Positions 17,390-26,859 of a stretch of DNA of 64,000 nucleotides are shown here, piece by piece. The notes beneath the pieces were generated by a model. That model searched no databases. It worked only from the letters and a program-made list of their open reading frames with translations, and was not told the origin of the DNA. The stretch's first letter is position 1. The number at the start of each line of letters is the position of its first letter. Source of the DNA: Gilvimarinus japonicus (lineage in GTDB: Bacteria > Pseudomonadota > Gammaproteobacteria > Pseudomonadales > Cellvibrionaceae). The position numbers were made by a program, and so were the translations under genes. The stretch covers positions 1,488,001 to 1,552,000 of the forward strand of contig NZ_AP031500.1 in NCBI RefSeq assembly GCF_042847215.1, written 5' to 3'.

Positions 17390-18562
17390 ATGTACAAGAT
17401 CAAAACCTACAACAAAATTTCAGTCAAAGGCTTAGACCGTTTCGACCGCTCTAAGTACGAAGTCGCCAGCGATATTAATTCGCCCGATGGTTATATTTTG
17501 CGCAGCCATAAGTTGCACGACGAAGCGCTGCCCGAGTCTGTAAAAGCCGTGGCTCGCGCCGGTGCTGGTACTAATAATGTGCCGGTTGCCGAGTACAGCA
17601 AAAAAGGGGTGGTAGTATTTAACGCCCCAGGCGCTAACGCCAATGCGGTAAAAGAGCTGGTGTTGTCCGGTATGTTGCTTGGCTCGCGCGGTATTATTCC
17701 CGGTATGAACTGGGCCCAATCGCTCACGGATATGACCGATGCCGCCGAAATGAGCGCCTTGATGGAAAAGCAAAAATCCAACTTTGCCGGCAGCGAGCTT
17801 ACCGGTAAAACCTTGGGGATTGTCGGCTTGGGCGCAATTGGCTCACTGATTGCCGATACCGCGCTGGCATTAGGCATGAAAGTAATCGGCTACGATCCGG
17901 CTCTATCGGTCGAGGCCGCATGGCGCTTGCCGAGCCAAGTAGCCAGGGCTGAGAACTTACAGTCGTTGTTGGCGCGCTGCGATTACGTGACGCTACACGT
18001 ACCGGCGATCGAGGCGACCCATCATCTAATTAACGAGGAGTCGCTTAAATCGGTTAAAGAAGGCGCGGTGCTGCTTAACTTTGCCCGCGAGGCCATTGTC
18101 GATGCCGCAGCTGTGGTGCAGAGCTTGGATGCGAAAAAACTGCGCATGTACATTTGCGATTTCCCCGAGCCCATCTTGCTGGGCCGCGATGATGTATACG
18201 CCATGCCGCACATCGGTGCCAGCACCGCCGAGGCCGAAGAGAACTGCGCCATTATGGGTGCCGATCAACTGATGGATTACCTGGAAAATGGCAACATCAG
18301 AAACTCGGTCAACTTCCCGGCGGTGCAAATGGAGCGCTCGGGGCCGGGCGCGCGTATTACCTTTTGCAACGATAACGTCTCGGGCGTGCTGGGCCATGTG
18401 CTGTCGGTGTTAGCTGACAATAGCGTCAACGTGGTGGATATGGTGAACAAAAGCCGTGGTGACATTGCCTACAACATTATCGATGTTGAGCAAGCACCGG
18501 CCGACGATGTGGTCGCCGCTATTAAAGCCGTCGAGCACGTAATCACCGTGCGAGTCATCTAA
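17390..18562 (+). CDS. serA: D-3-phosphoglycerate dehydrogenase with ACT domain
   Basis: A 390-residue NAD-dependent enzyme that starts serine synthesis. The NAD loop GIVGLGAIGSLIAD lies near residue 145, the catalytic Arg is in NFAREAIVD, and the catalytic His is in PHIGASTAEAEEN. An ACT domain (GVLGHVLSVLADNSVNVVDMVNKS) at the C-terminus probably senses serine. ATG 17390 with GGA seven bases upstream is preferred to an in-frame TTG at 17378. It probably shares a transcript with serC, 82 bases upstream. Confidence 0.94.
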   Translation: MYKIKTYNKISVKGLDRFDRSKYEVASDINSPDGYILRSHKLHDEALPESVKAVARAGAGTNNVPVAEYSKKGVVVFNAPGANANAVKELVLSGMLLGSRGIIPGMNWAQSLTDMTDAAEMSALMEKQKSNFAGSELTGKTLGIVGLGAIGSLIADTALALGMKVIGYDPALSVEAAWRLPSQVARAENLQSLLARCDYVTLHVPAIEATHHLINEESLKSVKEGAVLLNFAREAIVDAAAVVQSLDAKKLRMYICDFPEPILLGRDDVYAMPHIGASTAEAEENCAIMGADQLMDYLENGNIRNSVNFPAVQMERSGPGARITFCNDNVSGVLGHVLSVLADNSVNVVDMVNKSRGDIAYNIIDVEQAPADDVVAAIKAVEHVITVRVI

Positions 18563-18638
18563 GAAAGAGTGGAAAACGCGGGATGGGCAGCAGGTAACGA
18601 ATGCCGATAATTGCGTCCATCCAGCGTTGTAAATACCT

Positions 18639-18950
18639 ATGTACAAGTTTGTGTTTTTTGTACCGGAGTCACACCTAGAGGCGGTTAAACACGCGGTGTT
18701 TGCCGCCGGTGCCGGTAAAATTGGTGACTACGATCAATGTTGCTGGCAAACCCTTGGTGAGGGGCAGTTTCGGCCTCTTTCTGGCAGCCAGCCGTTTACC
18801 GGTGAGCAGGGCCAACTCAGTCGCGAGCCCGAGTGGCGAGTCGAGTTGGTGTGCAGCGCCGCACATATTCGCGCCGCAAAGCAGGCCTTGATCGCCGCTC
18901 ACCCCTTTGAAGAACCCGCCTATGATATCTGGCCGCTCGCCGATGTCTAA
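18639..18950 (+). CDS. NIF3/YqfO C-terminal-like (CutA-fold) small protein
   Basis: 103 residues: MYKFVFFVPESHLEAVKHAVFAAGAGKIGDYDQC... ending in AAHPFEEPAYDIWPL. The pattern FVP..H...V..A...AGAG.IG.Y..C and HPFEEPAYD is that of the insert domain of NIF3/YbgI-YqfO proteins, found as a free-standing protein in many Proteobacteria. Function unknown; the fold resembles CutA/PII. It overlaps the Nudix gene by eight bases and is translationally coupled to it. Confidence 0.85.
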   Translation: MYKFVFFVPESHLEAVKHAVFAAGAGKIGDYDQCCWQTLGEGQFRPLSGSQPFTGEQGQLSREPEWRVELVCSAAHIRAAKQALIAAHPFEEPAYDIWPLADV

Positions 18951-19518
18951 ACATCGTTGGCGTGCGCTCGCACGCCAACTTCACTCCTTAGATGAATTGC
19001 GCCAATATCGCCCGAGTCGCGGCGAGGCGGCGGTACTGATTGGTCTTGTCGAACGGTCCGAGACGGTAGAGGTAATACTCACCGAGCGCGCGGCGCATTT
19101 ATGGAGCCATCCTTCCGAAGTGGCGTTTCCCGGCGGTAAATTTGAGCCGGTTGACCGCGATCTTATCGATACCGCGCTGCGTGAGGCCCATGAAGAAACT
19201 CGCTTAAGCCCCGATCGGGTGGCTCTGCTGGGCGCCTTACCGGCCCGCCATACTCTCGCTGGCGTCCGGGTAACAGCGGTGGTGGCACAAATTGCGCCGG
19301 GCGCTGCGTTAGTGGCCGACCCCAGCGAGTTAAGCTCGATTTTTCATGCGCCTTTAACACTGTTTCAAGCCGCTCAGGCGGACCGGCTCGATACCATCGA
19401 GCGGCATGGGGTGCGATACCAATTGCCCGCTTACCTCCATGAGGGCAAAAACATTTGGGGGTTAACCGCGGTGTTGGCCACTGAGGTGGCGGCTCTGTTT
19501 TTGGCTCCCCCCGGCTGA
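18943..19518 (+). CDS. Nudix hydrolase, coenzyme A pyrophosphatase type
   Basis: A 191-residue protein. The Nudix box reads GGKFEPVDRDLIDTALREAHEET (about residues 65-87), preceded by LTERAAHLWSHPSEVAFPGG, the UPF0035/CoA-specific extension seen in NudL/YeaB proteins that split CoA to 4'-phosphopantetheine and 3',5'-ADP. ATG 18943 lies inside the end of the preceding gene; the frame is open upstream to 18907. The substrate is inferred from the motif, not shown. Confidence 0.88.
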   Translation: MSKHRWRALARQLHSLDELRQYRPSRGEAAVLIGLVERSETVEVILTERAAHLWSHPSEVAFPGGKFEPVDRDLIDTALREAHEETRLSPDRVALLGALPARHTLAGVRVTAVVAQIAPGAALVADPSELSSIFHAPLTLFQAAQADRLDTIERHGVRYQLPAYLHEGKNIWGLTAVLATEVAALFLAPPG

Positions 19519-19597
19519 TCCGGTTGGTCTATAATCGGGGAGGGGCATCAGGTATGATCGTTGGAGGCCCGATAACAAAAACTGGGAGTTAGGCGGT

Positions 19598-21199
19598 ATG
19601 ACATTAGATTGTAATCGCACCGTGGTGGAGGTGTTCACCGAAACCTGTAGTCAGTTTGCCGACAGTCCGGCATTTACTTGTCTGGGTCATACGTTGACCT
19701 TTCGCGAGGTCGAGCATTTATCCGGTCGCTTTGCGGCCTTCTTGCAACAAAAAACCAATTTAAAGCCCGGTGATCGCATCGCCGTCCAGTTGCCTAATGT
19801 GCTGCAGTACCCTGTGGTTGTGTTTGGTGCGTTGCGCGCCGGTATGATTGTGGTTAACACCAACCCGTTGTATACCTCGTCGGAGTTAAAACACCAACTA
19901 ACGGATTCGGGCGCTCGGGCACTGGTGGTGCTGGCAAACGTGGCCAGTGCGGCGGCGGATGTGGTGGCCGAGACCGATGTAGAAGAGGTGATTGTTACCG
20001 AGCTTGCCGATTTACACCCACCGCTTAAATCGTTGTTGATTAACTCGGTCGTTAAGTACATTAAAAAGCTGGTGCCGGCGTTTAGTTTTGCCTCGAGCCG
20101 CTCCTTTAAGTCGGTGATGAAGGCAACTAAGGCCGAGGTTCAGCCCCACCATGCCACCCCAGAAGACGTCGCTATTTTGCAGTACACCGGCGGCACGACC
20201 GGGGTCGCGAAAGGCGCGATGCTGACTCACCACAACCTCGTGGCTAATATGCTGCAGGTCAATCAGCAGATGGGCGATGTGTTTCGTAAAAACCAAGACA
20301 TTTTTATTGCACCATTACCGCTTTATCATATTTACGCCTATACCATTCACTGCATGTGCGCCTTTTCGCTGGGCAATGAGAATCTTCTGATTCCTAATCC
20401 GCGGGATATTCCGGGTTTTGCTAAAGCGCTAAAGGGGGTGCCTTTTACGTGTTTTGTGGGGCTTAACACCCTGTTTAATGCTCTGTGCCGCAACGAGGAT
20501 TTTCGCGCATTGGATTTTAGCCATATGCGTTTGTCGTCGTCCGGTGGTATGGCGTTAACCCATCACGCTGCCAAACAGTGGGAGGAGGTCACCGGCACGC
20601 CTGTGTGTGAGGGCTACGGTCTTACCGAAACCTCGCCGGTGGTTTGTATTAACCCGCGTTACGGTATTCGTTTGGGGACGGTGGGGCTGCCCGTGCCGCA
20701 AACTCAGGTTAAAGTGATCGACGAAGAGGGCAGCGAGCTACCCGTCGGTGAGGCCGGTGAGCTGTGTGTCAAAGGGCCGCAGGTGATGAAAGGGTACTGG
20801 CAGCGCTCCGATGCGACCGCCGAAGCTATTGATGCACAGGGCTGGTTTAAAACCGGCGATATCGCGACTATTGACGCCGACGGTTACGTCAAAATTGTCG
20901 ATCGCAAAAAAGATATGATTAACGTCTCGGGCTTTAAAGTCTTTCCTAACGAGGTTGAAGACGCGTTGGCTGAGCATCCAGATATTATCGAAGCGGCAGT
21001 TGTCGGCATGGAAGACGAAGAAAGCGGAGAACTGGTGAAAGCTTTTGTGGTCAGCACTAATTCGGCGTTAACTGAAAAACAGGTGCGGGAGTTTGCGCGG
21101 CAATCGCTAACCGCGTATAAGGTTCCGAGCTCGGTTGAGTTTCGTGATGAGCTGCCCAAGACCAATGTGGGTAAAGTGCTGCGTCGCGAGCTGAAATAG
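19598..21199 (+). CDS. fadD: Long-chain fatty acid-CoA ligase (AMP-binding)
   Basis: A 533-residue acyl-activating enzyme that adenylates fatty acids and transfers them to CoA for beta-oxidation or lipid synthesis. The P-loop ILQYTGGTTGVAKGAMLTH lies near residues 187-205, then GYGLTETSP, GWFKTGDIATID and DRKKDMINVSGFKVFPNEVE. The C-terminal catalytic Lys is in PKTNVGKVLRREL. A TATAAT-like element lies upstream near 19550. It is a single gene; the patatin lipase downstream could supply fatty acids (inference). Confidence 0.92.
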   Translation: MTLDCNRTVVEVFTETCSQFADSPAFTCLGHTLTFREVEHLSGRFAAFLQQKTNLKPGDRIAVQLPNVLQYPVVVFGALRAGMIVVNTNPLYTSSELKHQLTDSGARALVVLANVASAAADVVAETDVEEVIVTELADLHPPLKSLLINSVVKYIKKLVPAFSFASSRSFKSVMKATKAEVQPHHATPEDVAILQYTGGTTGVAKGAMLTHHNLVANMLQVNQQMGDVFRKNQDIFIAPLPLYHIYAYTIHCMCAFSLGNENLLIPNPRDIPGFAKALKGVPFTCFVGLNTLFNALCRNEDFRALDFSHMRLSSSGGMALTHHAAKQWEEVTGTPVCEGYGLTETSPVVCINPRYGIRLGTVGLPVPQTQVKVIDEEGSELPVGEAGELCVKGPQVMKGYWQRSDATAEAIDAQGWFKTGDIATIDADGYVKIVDRKKDMINVSGFKVFPNEVEDALAEHPDIIEAAVVGMEDEESGELVKAFVVSTNSALTEKQVREFARQSLTAYKVPSSVEFRDELPKTNVGKVLRRELK

Positions 21200-21368
21200 T
21201 TATCTAGCGTAACCGCCCTCAATCAATAAACGTATTGCTTGCCACCAAGAAATACAAATCGCAGCACAGGCACTGATGTAATAACACAATGGTAGATTTG
21301 ATTTTTTTGCATGTGGCTCTTAATGCGTTTAGTGACGTAACGTTTTCTTTTAAACCGATGAGTGCCGT

Positions 21369-22532
21369 ATGAGTCGCACGGCACTTATTTTGTCCGGCGG
21401 TGGCGCACGCGCCGCGTATCAGGTGGGGGTGTTGCAGGCGCTTGCCGAGATACTGCCCGCCGACACCGTTAACCCTTTCCCCGTTATTTGCGGCACCTCC
21501 GCCGGCGCTATTAATGCCATTGCCCTGGCGGCCCACCCGGGTAACTTTCGCGAGTCGGTGACCGAGCTTGCCGAGATTTGGCAGGGCTTATCCATTGGCG
21601 ATGTGTATCGTCACGGTTGGTCTGACTTTGGCAAAGGTTTTGGGCGAATCTTTCTCTCGCTGTTTAATGAGGGGGTGGGCCGACAGCGGCCATTAAGCTT
21701 GCTGGATAACGCTCCTTTGTGGGATTTACTGGCAAAAAAAATAGACTTTGCCAATATCGCGCGCAATATCGAAGCAAGCAAACTACACGCGGTGTCTATT
21801 ACCGCCATGGGTTATAGCTCGGGCCGCTCGGTGAGCTTTTTTCAGGGGCAAGAGGAGCTTGCCGGCTGGAAACGGTTTCGTCGCGCTGGCGTGCCCACTG
21901 ATATTCGGCTTGAGCACTTACTTGCCTCTTCGGCCATTCCAACTATCTTTCCTACCGTGCGTATTGCTCAAGAGTATTACGGCGATGGCGCGCTGCGGCA
22001 ACTGGCCCCCATTAGTCCGGCGCTGCACTTGGGGGCGGATTCGCTGTTTGTGATTGGGGTCAGTGGTAACCGCAGCCCTAGTCGCGGCCTTAATAAAGCC
22101 GTTATGCCGGTGCGGCACTCCCCCTCAATGGCGCAGATTGTAGGGCATTTGCTTAACAGTGCGTTTGTCGATGCGCTAGAGAATGATATCGAGCATATGG
22201 AGCGGCTTAATCACTTGCTTGAGCTTATTCCCCCCGAGGTTCGGGCCGAGCAAAACCTCGGGTTAAAACCGGTGCGCAATATGATTGTTTCGCCCAGTAA
22301 AGGGGTTGATGCTATTGCCGGGCGCAAAGTGCGCTACTTGCCCCGCAGTGTACGATTCTTTTTGCGTGCTATTGGCGCGACCACCAAAAGTGGCGGCGCG
22401 ACTGCTGCCAGCTACTTGCTGTTTGCTAACCCGTTTATTAGCGAGCTGATGGAGCTGGGGTATCAAGACACTATGTGGGAGTCGGCGAGCGTCGAGGCAT
22501 TTTTTACAGGGCAAAAAAATCCCCAACTCTAG
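21369..22532 (+). CDS. Patatin-like phospholipase
   Basis: A 387-residue Ser-Asp dyad lipase. The oxyanion motif LSGGGARAAYQVGVL is at the N-terminus, the nucleophile Ser in ICGTSAGAINAIAL (about residues 39-52), and the catalytic Asp in YYGDGALRQLAPISP. No signal peptide is seen, so it is probably cytosolic or peripheral on the inner membrane. The C-terminal part (about 280-387) is longer than in RssA-type proteins. Its last codons overlap the terminator stem of the convergent lpxH transcript. Confidence 0.9.
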   Translation: MSRTALILSGGGARAAYQVGVLQALAEILPADTVNPFPVICGTSAGAINAIALAAHPGNFRESVTELAEIWQGLSIGDVYRHGWSDFGKGFGRIFLSLFNEGVGRQRPLSLLDNAPLWDLLAKKIDFANIARNIEASKLHAVSITAMGYSSGRSVSFFQGQEELAGWKRFRRAGVPTDIRLEHLLASSAIPTIFPTVRIAQEYYGDGALRQLAPISPALHLGADSLFVIGVSGNRSPSRGLNKAVMPVRHSPSMAQIVGHLLNSAFVDALENDIEHMERLNHLLELIPPEVRAEQNLGLKPVRNMIVSPSKGVDAIAGRKVRYLPRSVRFFLRAIGATTKSGGATAASYLLFANPFISELMELGYQDTMWESASVEAFFTGQKNPQL

Positions 22533-22547
22533 TGTTAGGTTGGGGAT
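22513..22547 (-). terminator. Intrinsic terminator of the ppiB-lpxH transcript
   Basis: On the minus strand ATCCCCAAC (22547-22539) pairs with GTTGGGGAT (22527-22519), followed by a run of seven Ts (22519-22513). The hairpin lies across the stop codon of the patatin gene, so coding sequence on the plus strand serves as terminator on the minus strand. Confidence 0.85.
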
Positions 22548-22588
22548 GACAGGTGGCTTAGCGGTGAGCGTTAGTCAGTTGTTGCCAC

Positions 22589-23311
22589 TTAAATAGGCCA
22601 GTGCTCAAGCGTCAGAGCGTCCTCGTTGGCGACTAAGCACCACGCATTGTCGTGCCAGTCGCCCAACACAATACGCTCGGCAGGTTGTTCATCTACCGTT
22701 AGGGGGTGGCGCTCGGGTCGATGGGTATGGCCGTGAATCATTAAGCTGGCGTTATTTTCCCGTAAAAGCTCAACCACTGCCTCTGGGGTAACATCCATAA
22801 TGTCCTCGGGCTTTGAGCTGTTCATGGTTTTACTTTTTGCCCGCAATTGCTCGGCCATCGCGCGGCGCACTTGCAGCGGCTGTGCCAGCGCTTGCGCTTG
22901 CCACTCGGGTGAGCGCAATTGCGCACGCAAGGCCATGTAAGCTTGGTCGCGGGTGCATAAACTGTCACCGTGCAATAAAACCGTGGTTTGGCCGTACAGG
23001 TCGATGACGGTTGGGTCCGTCAGCATGGTGGCACCCGCACGCGCGGCAAACACATTGCCCAGTACAAAGTCCCGGTTGCCAGGCATCAAATAAATGTCAA
23101 CGCCGCTGTTGGCAAGCTCGCGTAATTTGGCGGCGACCTCGTGCCCCAGTGGCTCGTCGTCATCATCGCCGATCCAGGCGTCAAAGAAATCGCCCAAAAT
23201 ATACAGTGCTTTGGCGCCGAGGGCGCGCTCGCTTAAAAAGTCGTAAAATGCCTGCACCGCAGCCGGTTCGGCCGCGTGCAGGTGCAGGTCTGATATAAAC
23301 AGCGTGGTCAT
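22589..23311 (-). CDS. lpxH: UDP-2,3-diacylglucosamine diphosphatase
   Basis: A 240-residue peripheral membrane metallophosphoesterase of lipid A synthesis that makes lipid X. The dimetal motifs are in order: FISDLHLH, LGDFFDAWIGDDDDE, PGNRDF, LLHGDSLC and MIHGHTHRP. The length is normal. The ATG at 23311 is three bases after the ppiB stop (23315), so the two genes form an operon, as in many gammaproteobacteria. Confidence 0.96.
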   Translation of the reverse strand: MTTLFISDLHLHAAEPAAVQAFYDFLSERALGAKALYILGDFFDAWIGDDDDEPLGHEVAAKLRELANSGVDIYLMPGNRDFVLGNVFAARAGATMLTDPTVIDLYGQTTVLLHGDSLCTRDQAYMALRAQLRSPEWQAQALAQPLQVRRAMAEQLRAKSKTMNSSKPEDIMDVTPEAVVELLRENNASLMIHGHTHRPERHPLTVDEQPAERIVLGDWHDNAWCLVANEDALTLEHWPI

Positions 23312-23314
23312 GTG

Positions 23315-23809
23315 CTATGCAGCAACAGTCACGCTTTCGATCATAACGCTCTCAACCGGCACGTCTTGGTGCATGCCTTTGCTGCCGGTTTTAACTTTGC
23401 GAATTTTTTCTACCACGTCCAAACCGTCGGTGACCTTGCCAAACACACAGTAGCCCCAGCCCTGAGCGTTTTTGCCCGAATGGTTCAAAAAGTCGTTGTC
23501 CTGTACGTTAATAAAAAACTGCGAGCTGGCGCTGTGTGGATCATTGGTACGTGCCATAGCCACGGTGCCGGCAAGGTTTTTTAAGCCGTTGTCGGCTTCG
23601 TTCTCGATGGGGGCTCGAGTTTCTTTTTGGCTCATGTTCTCATCCATGCCACCGCCTTGCACCATAAAGCCATCAATCACACGGTGGAAAATGGTGCCGC
23701 TGTAAAAACCGTCCTCGGCATACTGCTTAAAGTTAGCGGCGGTTTTAGGCGCTTTGTCAAAATCCAGTTCTAGGGTGATATCGCCGTAGTTGGTGTGCAG
23801 GGTAATCAT
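23315..23809 (-). CDS. ppiB: Peptidyl-prolyl cis-trans isomerase B (cyclophilin)
   Basis: A 164-residue cyclophilin without signal peptide, hence cytosolic. Active-site segments FHRVIDGFMVQGGG, AMARTNDPHSASSQFFINVQDNDFLNH and GYCVFGKVTDGLDVVEKI are complete; the catalytic Arg is in FHRV. It is first in the ppiB-lpxH operon. The 233 bases between it and the divergent tmk (23810-24042) must carry both promoters. Confidence 0.95.
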   Translation of the reverse strand: MITLHTNYGDITLELDFDKAPKTAANFKQYAEDGFYSGTIFHRVIDGFMVQGGGMDENMSQKETRAPIENEADNGLKNLAGTVAMARTNDPHSASSQFFINVQDNDFLNHSGKNAQGWGYCVFGKVTDGLDVVEKIRKVKTGSKGMHQDVPVESVMIESVTVAA

Positions 23810-24042
23810 AGTGGTTCCTTAAGGTCTACCTGAAAAAGGCGCTAATGATACGATGCCGGGGCCGGTTACGGAACCCATATTGCGTTAACTTGCCAACTTG
23901 AAGGCGGATTATGGCGGACACCTCGCCGAGTTTGTCGCTTATGTGTAGACTGCTCAGCTTGGCTGAATGGTCCACACAGTCATGAAATGAGCGCTGAATA
24001 GCCAAAACACGACCTAACCAGTATTAAGGAGCGACGACCACC

Positions 24043-24687
24043 TTGGCCAGAGGCAAGTTTATAACCATTGAGGGTACCGAGGGTGTGGGTAAAAGTACGA
24101 ACCTGACCTTTGTGCACGAGTGGCTAACCGTGCGCGGTATTGATGTATTGGTGACCCGCGAGCCGGGTGGCACGCCGCTAGCCGAGCAATTACGCGAGCT
24201 GTTATTGGCGACCCGTGAAGAGCCGGTGGCTCATAAAGCCGAGCTGTTGATGATTTTTGCCGCGCGTGCGCAACACTTAGAGCAAGTGATTAAACCCGCA
24301 CTCGCTCAGGGTACTTGGGTCTTGTGCGATCGCTTTACCGACGCCACTTACGCCTACCAAGGTGGCGGCCGGGGCCTGGATAAAACCGTGATTGGCGAGC
24401 TAGAACACTTGGTGCAAGATACCTTGCGCCCCGATCTAACGCTGATACTTGATATCGCACCCGAGCTGGGCCTACAGCGCGCGGCGGCACGGGCCGAGTT
24501 GGACCGCTTTGAGCGTGAGGATATTGCGTTTTTTAATCGGGTGCGAGCGGCCTACCGCGAGCGCGCCGATGCCAACCCGGCGCACTACGCGCAAGTGGAT
24601 GCAAGTCAGACGTTAAACGAGGTTCAGCGGGATATTGCGGGATGTTTGGCGCGCCTGTTAAGTGAGCCGCCGAGTCTATCGCTATAG
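24043..24687 (+). CDS. tmk: Thymidylate kinase
   Basis: A 214-residue dTMP kinase. Walker A is IEGTEGVGKST (residues 9-19), the DR(F/Y) motif is in CDRFTDATYAYQGGGRG, and TREPGGTPLAEQLREL binds the substrate. The lid region carries ARAELDRFE. The start is TTG at 24043 with GGAG 11 bases upstream, the first codon that gives the family N-terminus. In Pseudomonas tmk, holB, pilZ and tatD are adjacent; here tmk is separated from holB by two minus-strand genes, which points to an insertion. Confidence 0.94.
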   Translation: MARGKFITIEGTEGVGKSTNLTFVHEWLTVRGIDVLVTREPGGTPLAEQLRELLLATREEPVAHKAELLMIFAARAQHLEQVIKPALAQGTWVLCDRFTDATYAYQGGGRGLDKTVIGELEHLVQDTLRPDLTLILDIAPELGLQRAAARAELDRFEREDIAFFNRVRAAYRERADANPAHYAQVDASQTLNEVQRDIAGCLARLLSEPPSLSL

Positions 24688-24701
24688 ATCGGGCGGCTCA
24701 C
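24662..24701. terminator. Long hairpin spanning the tmk stop codon
   Basis: GTGAGCCGCC (24662-24671) is complementary to GGCGGCTCAC (24692-24701), with a second inner pairing of TCTAT and ATAGA. There is no U tract. It may be a Rho-independent-like or mRNA-stabilising structure between the convergent tmk and traF-like genes. Confidence 0.45.
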
Positions 24702-24728
24702 AGGGCCTGCTACGTCGGGTTGTCGCGG

Positions 24729-25916
24729 TTAAAAGCGCATGCCCAGTTGCAAGGCGCCGCCGTAGGTATTTTTATCGCCCGCGGTGAGTGCGATGTCTAC
24801 ATTGACCACATTGAAGGGGCTGAGGCCGACACCAATGGAGTAGGTGTCTTCAAGCGTGCCTTCTAAGTCTGTTTTATAGCCCAGGCGCAACTGAGCCCAA
24901 TAGTTGGCCCCAAACTCGGCGCCCACGCGCAGCTGTTGCACGTCATCATGTAACGCGAAGTTCTCGGCGGGCATTAAATCTAGCGCCGCCTCGGCATTAA
25001 ACCACTCAATATCGTAACCGAGGGCCGCCACGGCTTGTGGTTTGATGGATAACGTCTCACCCTCAACCACGGTTTTGACATCTTTGCCAATGATGTTATT
25101 GAGCACAAGGGCGTAACTCATGGGGCCCTTAAGGTAGGTGGCGCCGGCGTCTAAGCTAAAAAAGTCACTGCTGTAGGTGTAATCTTCGTGATTGTCTTCG
25201 ATCTCATCGACGTCAAAATCGTTGACGTTATCGCGGTAATAAAAGGTTTCAACATCGACCATTTTGGGGGTTACGCCGACGAGTAAATCGCCCTCTTCAC
25301 GCCAGCTGAGGCGTTTGCCAAGTGCCACGCCATATTCCGTGACGAGGGCGCCTACGGTAGTTACCTCAGAGGTTAGCTCGTCGCTGGAGAAGGGCGCATC
25401 GACACTGTTTTCGATCAGCGTGAAGTCACTGTCGCTGATGTCAGGTATAAAACTGCCGGTCAATGAAGCCCGGGCAAAGGCGGTAGCAGCTAAAACCTGG
25501 TTGGGGATGGCCACCGCTATACTCGCACCGCCTTCAACGTACGCGGCGCTGCCGTCAATATCCTGCAGTAGCTCGTTAATCTTCTCAGCGTCATCTGAGT
25601 CTAGAGAGGTTCTGTCGTCACCAGTGCCGTTGTAACCATAACCTTCGTACTTATCGAGTAGGTCGTCCAGGTCATCAACATTCTCGATGAGATCATCAGG
25701 GTCTGTTGCGAAAGCCCCCAGATTTAAATTTAGCGCGAAATCGTCTTCTGCCTTAAAGTTAGCGGCCAAACTCGGGTTAAGTAATGCGCCATCGACAAAG
25801 TCGCCAGTCGCCCAAGCGGCGCCCGCTTTTCCGCTCAGTCGTCCGTTACCGTTATCTGCCGCAAAGGCAGACTGGGAGGCGAGTGCTACTAAAGTAGCGA
25901 GTATTGCTTTGTTCAT
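24729..25916 (-). CDS. TraF-like outer-membrane beta-barrel protein
   Basis: 395 residues: a cleavable signal peptide (MNKAILATLVALASQSAFA) followed by a beta-strand-rich protein ending in GGALQLGMRF, whose terminal Phe is typical of outer-membrane barrels. The pattern (NPSLAANF..., VGVTPKMVDVETFYYRDNV, LGYDIEWFNAEAALDL, LRLGYKTDL) resembles the family named conjugal transfer protein TraF (TraF_2). No other conjugation gene is present, so the name should not be taken as function. Start ATG 25916 gives a clean signal peptide; the frame is open to 26018. An acidic Asp-rich insert is seen near residues 65-95. Confidence 0.75.
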   Translation of the reverse strand: MNKAILATLVALASQSAFAADNGNGRLSGKAGAAWATGDFVDGALLNPSLAANFKAEDDFALNLNLGAFATDPDDLIENVDDLDDLLDKYEGYGYNGTGDDRTSLDSDDAEKINELLQDIDGSAAYVEGGASIAVAIPNQVLAATAFARASLTGSFIPDISDSDFTLIENSVDAPFSSDELTSEVTTVGALVTEYGVALGKRLSWREEGDLLVGVTPKMVDVETFYYRDNVNDFDVDEIEDNHEDYTYSSDFFSLDAGATYLKGPMSYALVLNNIIGKDVKTVVEGETLSIKPQAVAALGYDIEWFNAEAALDLMPAENFALHDDVQQLRVGAEFGANYWAQLRLGYKTDLEGTLEDTYSIGVGLSPFNVVNVDIALTAGDKNTYGGALQLGMRF

Positions 25917-26071
25917 TGTTCTACAGCTCCATGATTTAGATAAATGCGCCAAAACGCGCGGCGATTCTAAACACTTGGCGCATAAAAATACATAGTCAAT
26001 ATTGGGGGTGCAGAGCATTGCGGAAGGTGTGGGGCGGTAAGAAGCGGTAATATCGGTGAGGTTAGGAGGAG

Positions 26072-26722
26072 CTAGAAAGGCGCCAAAGATTCAATCGTCA
26101 ATGGCTCAGCGCTGATAGGGTGTGCAAAATTGATGCGCTCGGCGTGCAGCAATAGCCTGTTACTTGCGGCAATGACCGCCTCGGGCGCGTAGAGCGTGTC
26201 GCCCACAATGGGATGGCCCAGCTCGAGCATATGCACCCGCAACTGGTGGGAGCGGCCGGTGACCGGTGTTAGCGCGACGCGGGTTTGCTGGGTGTCCGTG
26301 TCGCGCGCCAAAACCCGGTAATGGGTGAGGGCGGCTTTGCCATTATCCCAATCAACCATTTGCTTCGGGCGGTTGGGCCAGTCGCAAATCAACGGCAGCT
26401 CGACGGCGCCTTCGTCTTGCTCGATAATACCCGCCACCACTGCAATATAGCGTTTACTGACCTGCCGGGTTTCAAACTGGCGGCCGATGTGGCGCAGCGC
26501 CTCGTAGCTTTGCGGCACAATCACGATACCCGAGGTCGGCTGATCTAGGCGATGGACGATACGGCTATTGGGGTGACTCACCAGCAGACGATTAATCAGG
26601 CAGTCTTGTTTTTCTGGACCGCGCCCTGGCACCGTCAGCAAGCCCGACGGCTTATTGGCGATAACCAAAGCATCATCTTGGTACACGAGCGGCACAGACG
26701 GTGTGGGCAAAGATGGGGTCAT
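26072..26722 (-). CDS. rluA: Dual-specificity 23S rRNA/tRNA pseudouridine synthase RluA
   Basis: A 216-residue enzyme making pseudouridine 746 in 23S rRNA and 32 in several tRNAs (by homology). The catalytic motif RIVHRLDQPTSGIVI is present near residues 58-72, as are NKPSGLLTVPGRG and PVTGRSHQLRVHML. The length matches E. coli RluA (219). The frame is open upstream to 26878, but the ATG at 26722 gives the normal start. It is divergent from holB. Confidence 0.9.
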   Translation of the reverse strand: MTPSLPTPSVPLVYQDDALVIANKPSGLLTVPGRGPEKQDCLINRLLVSHPNSRIVHRLDQPTSGIVIVPQSYEALRHIGRQFETRQVSKRYIAVVAGIIEQDEGAVELPLICDWPNRPKQMVDWDNGKAALTHYRVLARDTDTQQTRVALTPVTGRSHQLRVHMLELGHPIVGDTLYAPEAVIAASNRLLLHAERINFAHPISAEPLTIESLAPF

Positions 26723-26859
26723 AGCGATACAGTCATAGTAGGGCTCGGCAGTCAGGTGGTGGCCATTATCCCAGACATCGCCATTCGTACAAGGGCGATT
26801 ATCGCCAAATGTGCTGCCACTTGGTAAGCTGCGCGCTCGCAACACTGGATGAACAAGAC

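Noticed and set aside
24729..25916. Evidence for a conjugative element from the TraF-like gene
   Set aside because: No relaxase, type IV secretion or other transfer gene is in the window; the TraF_2 name is a family label.
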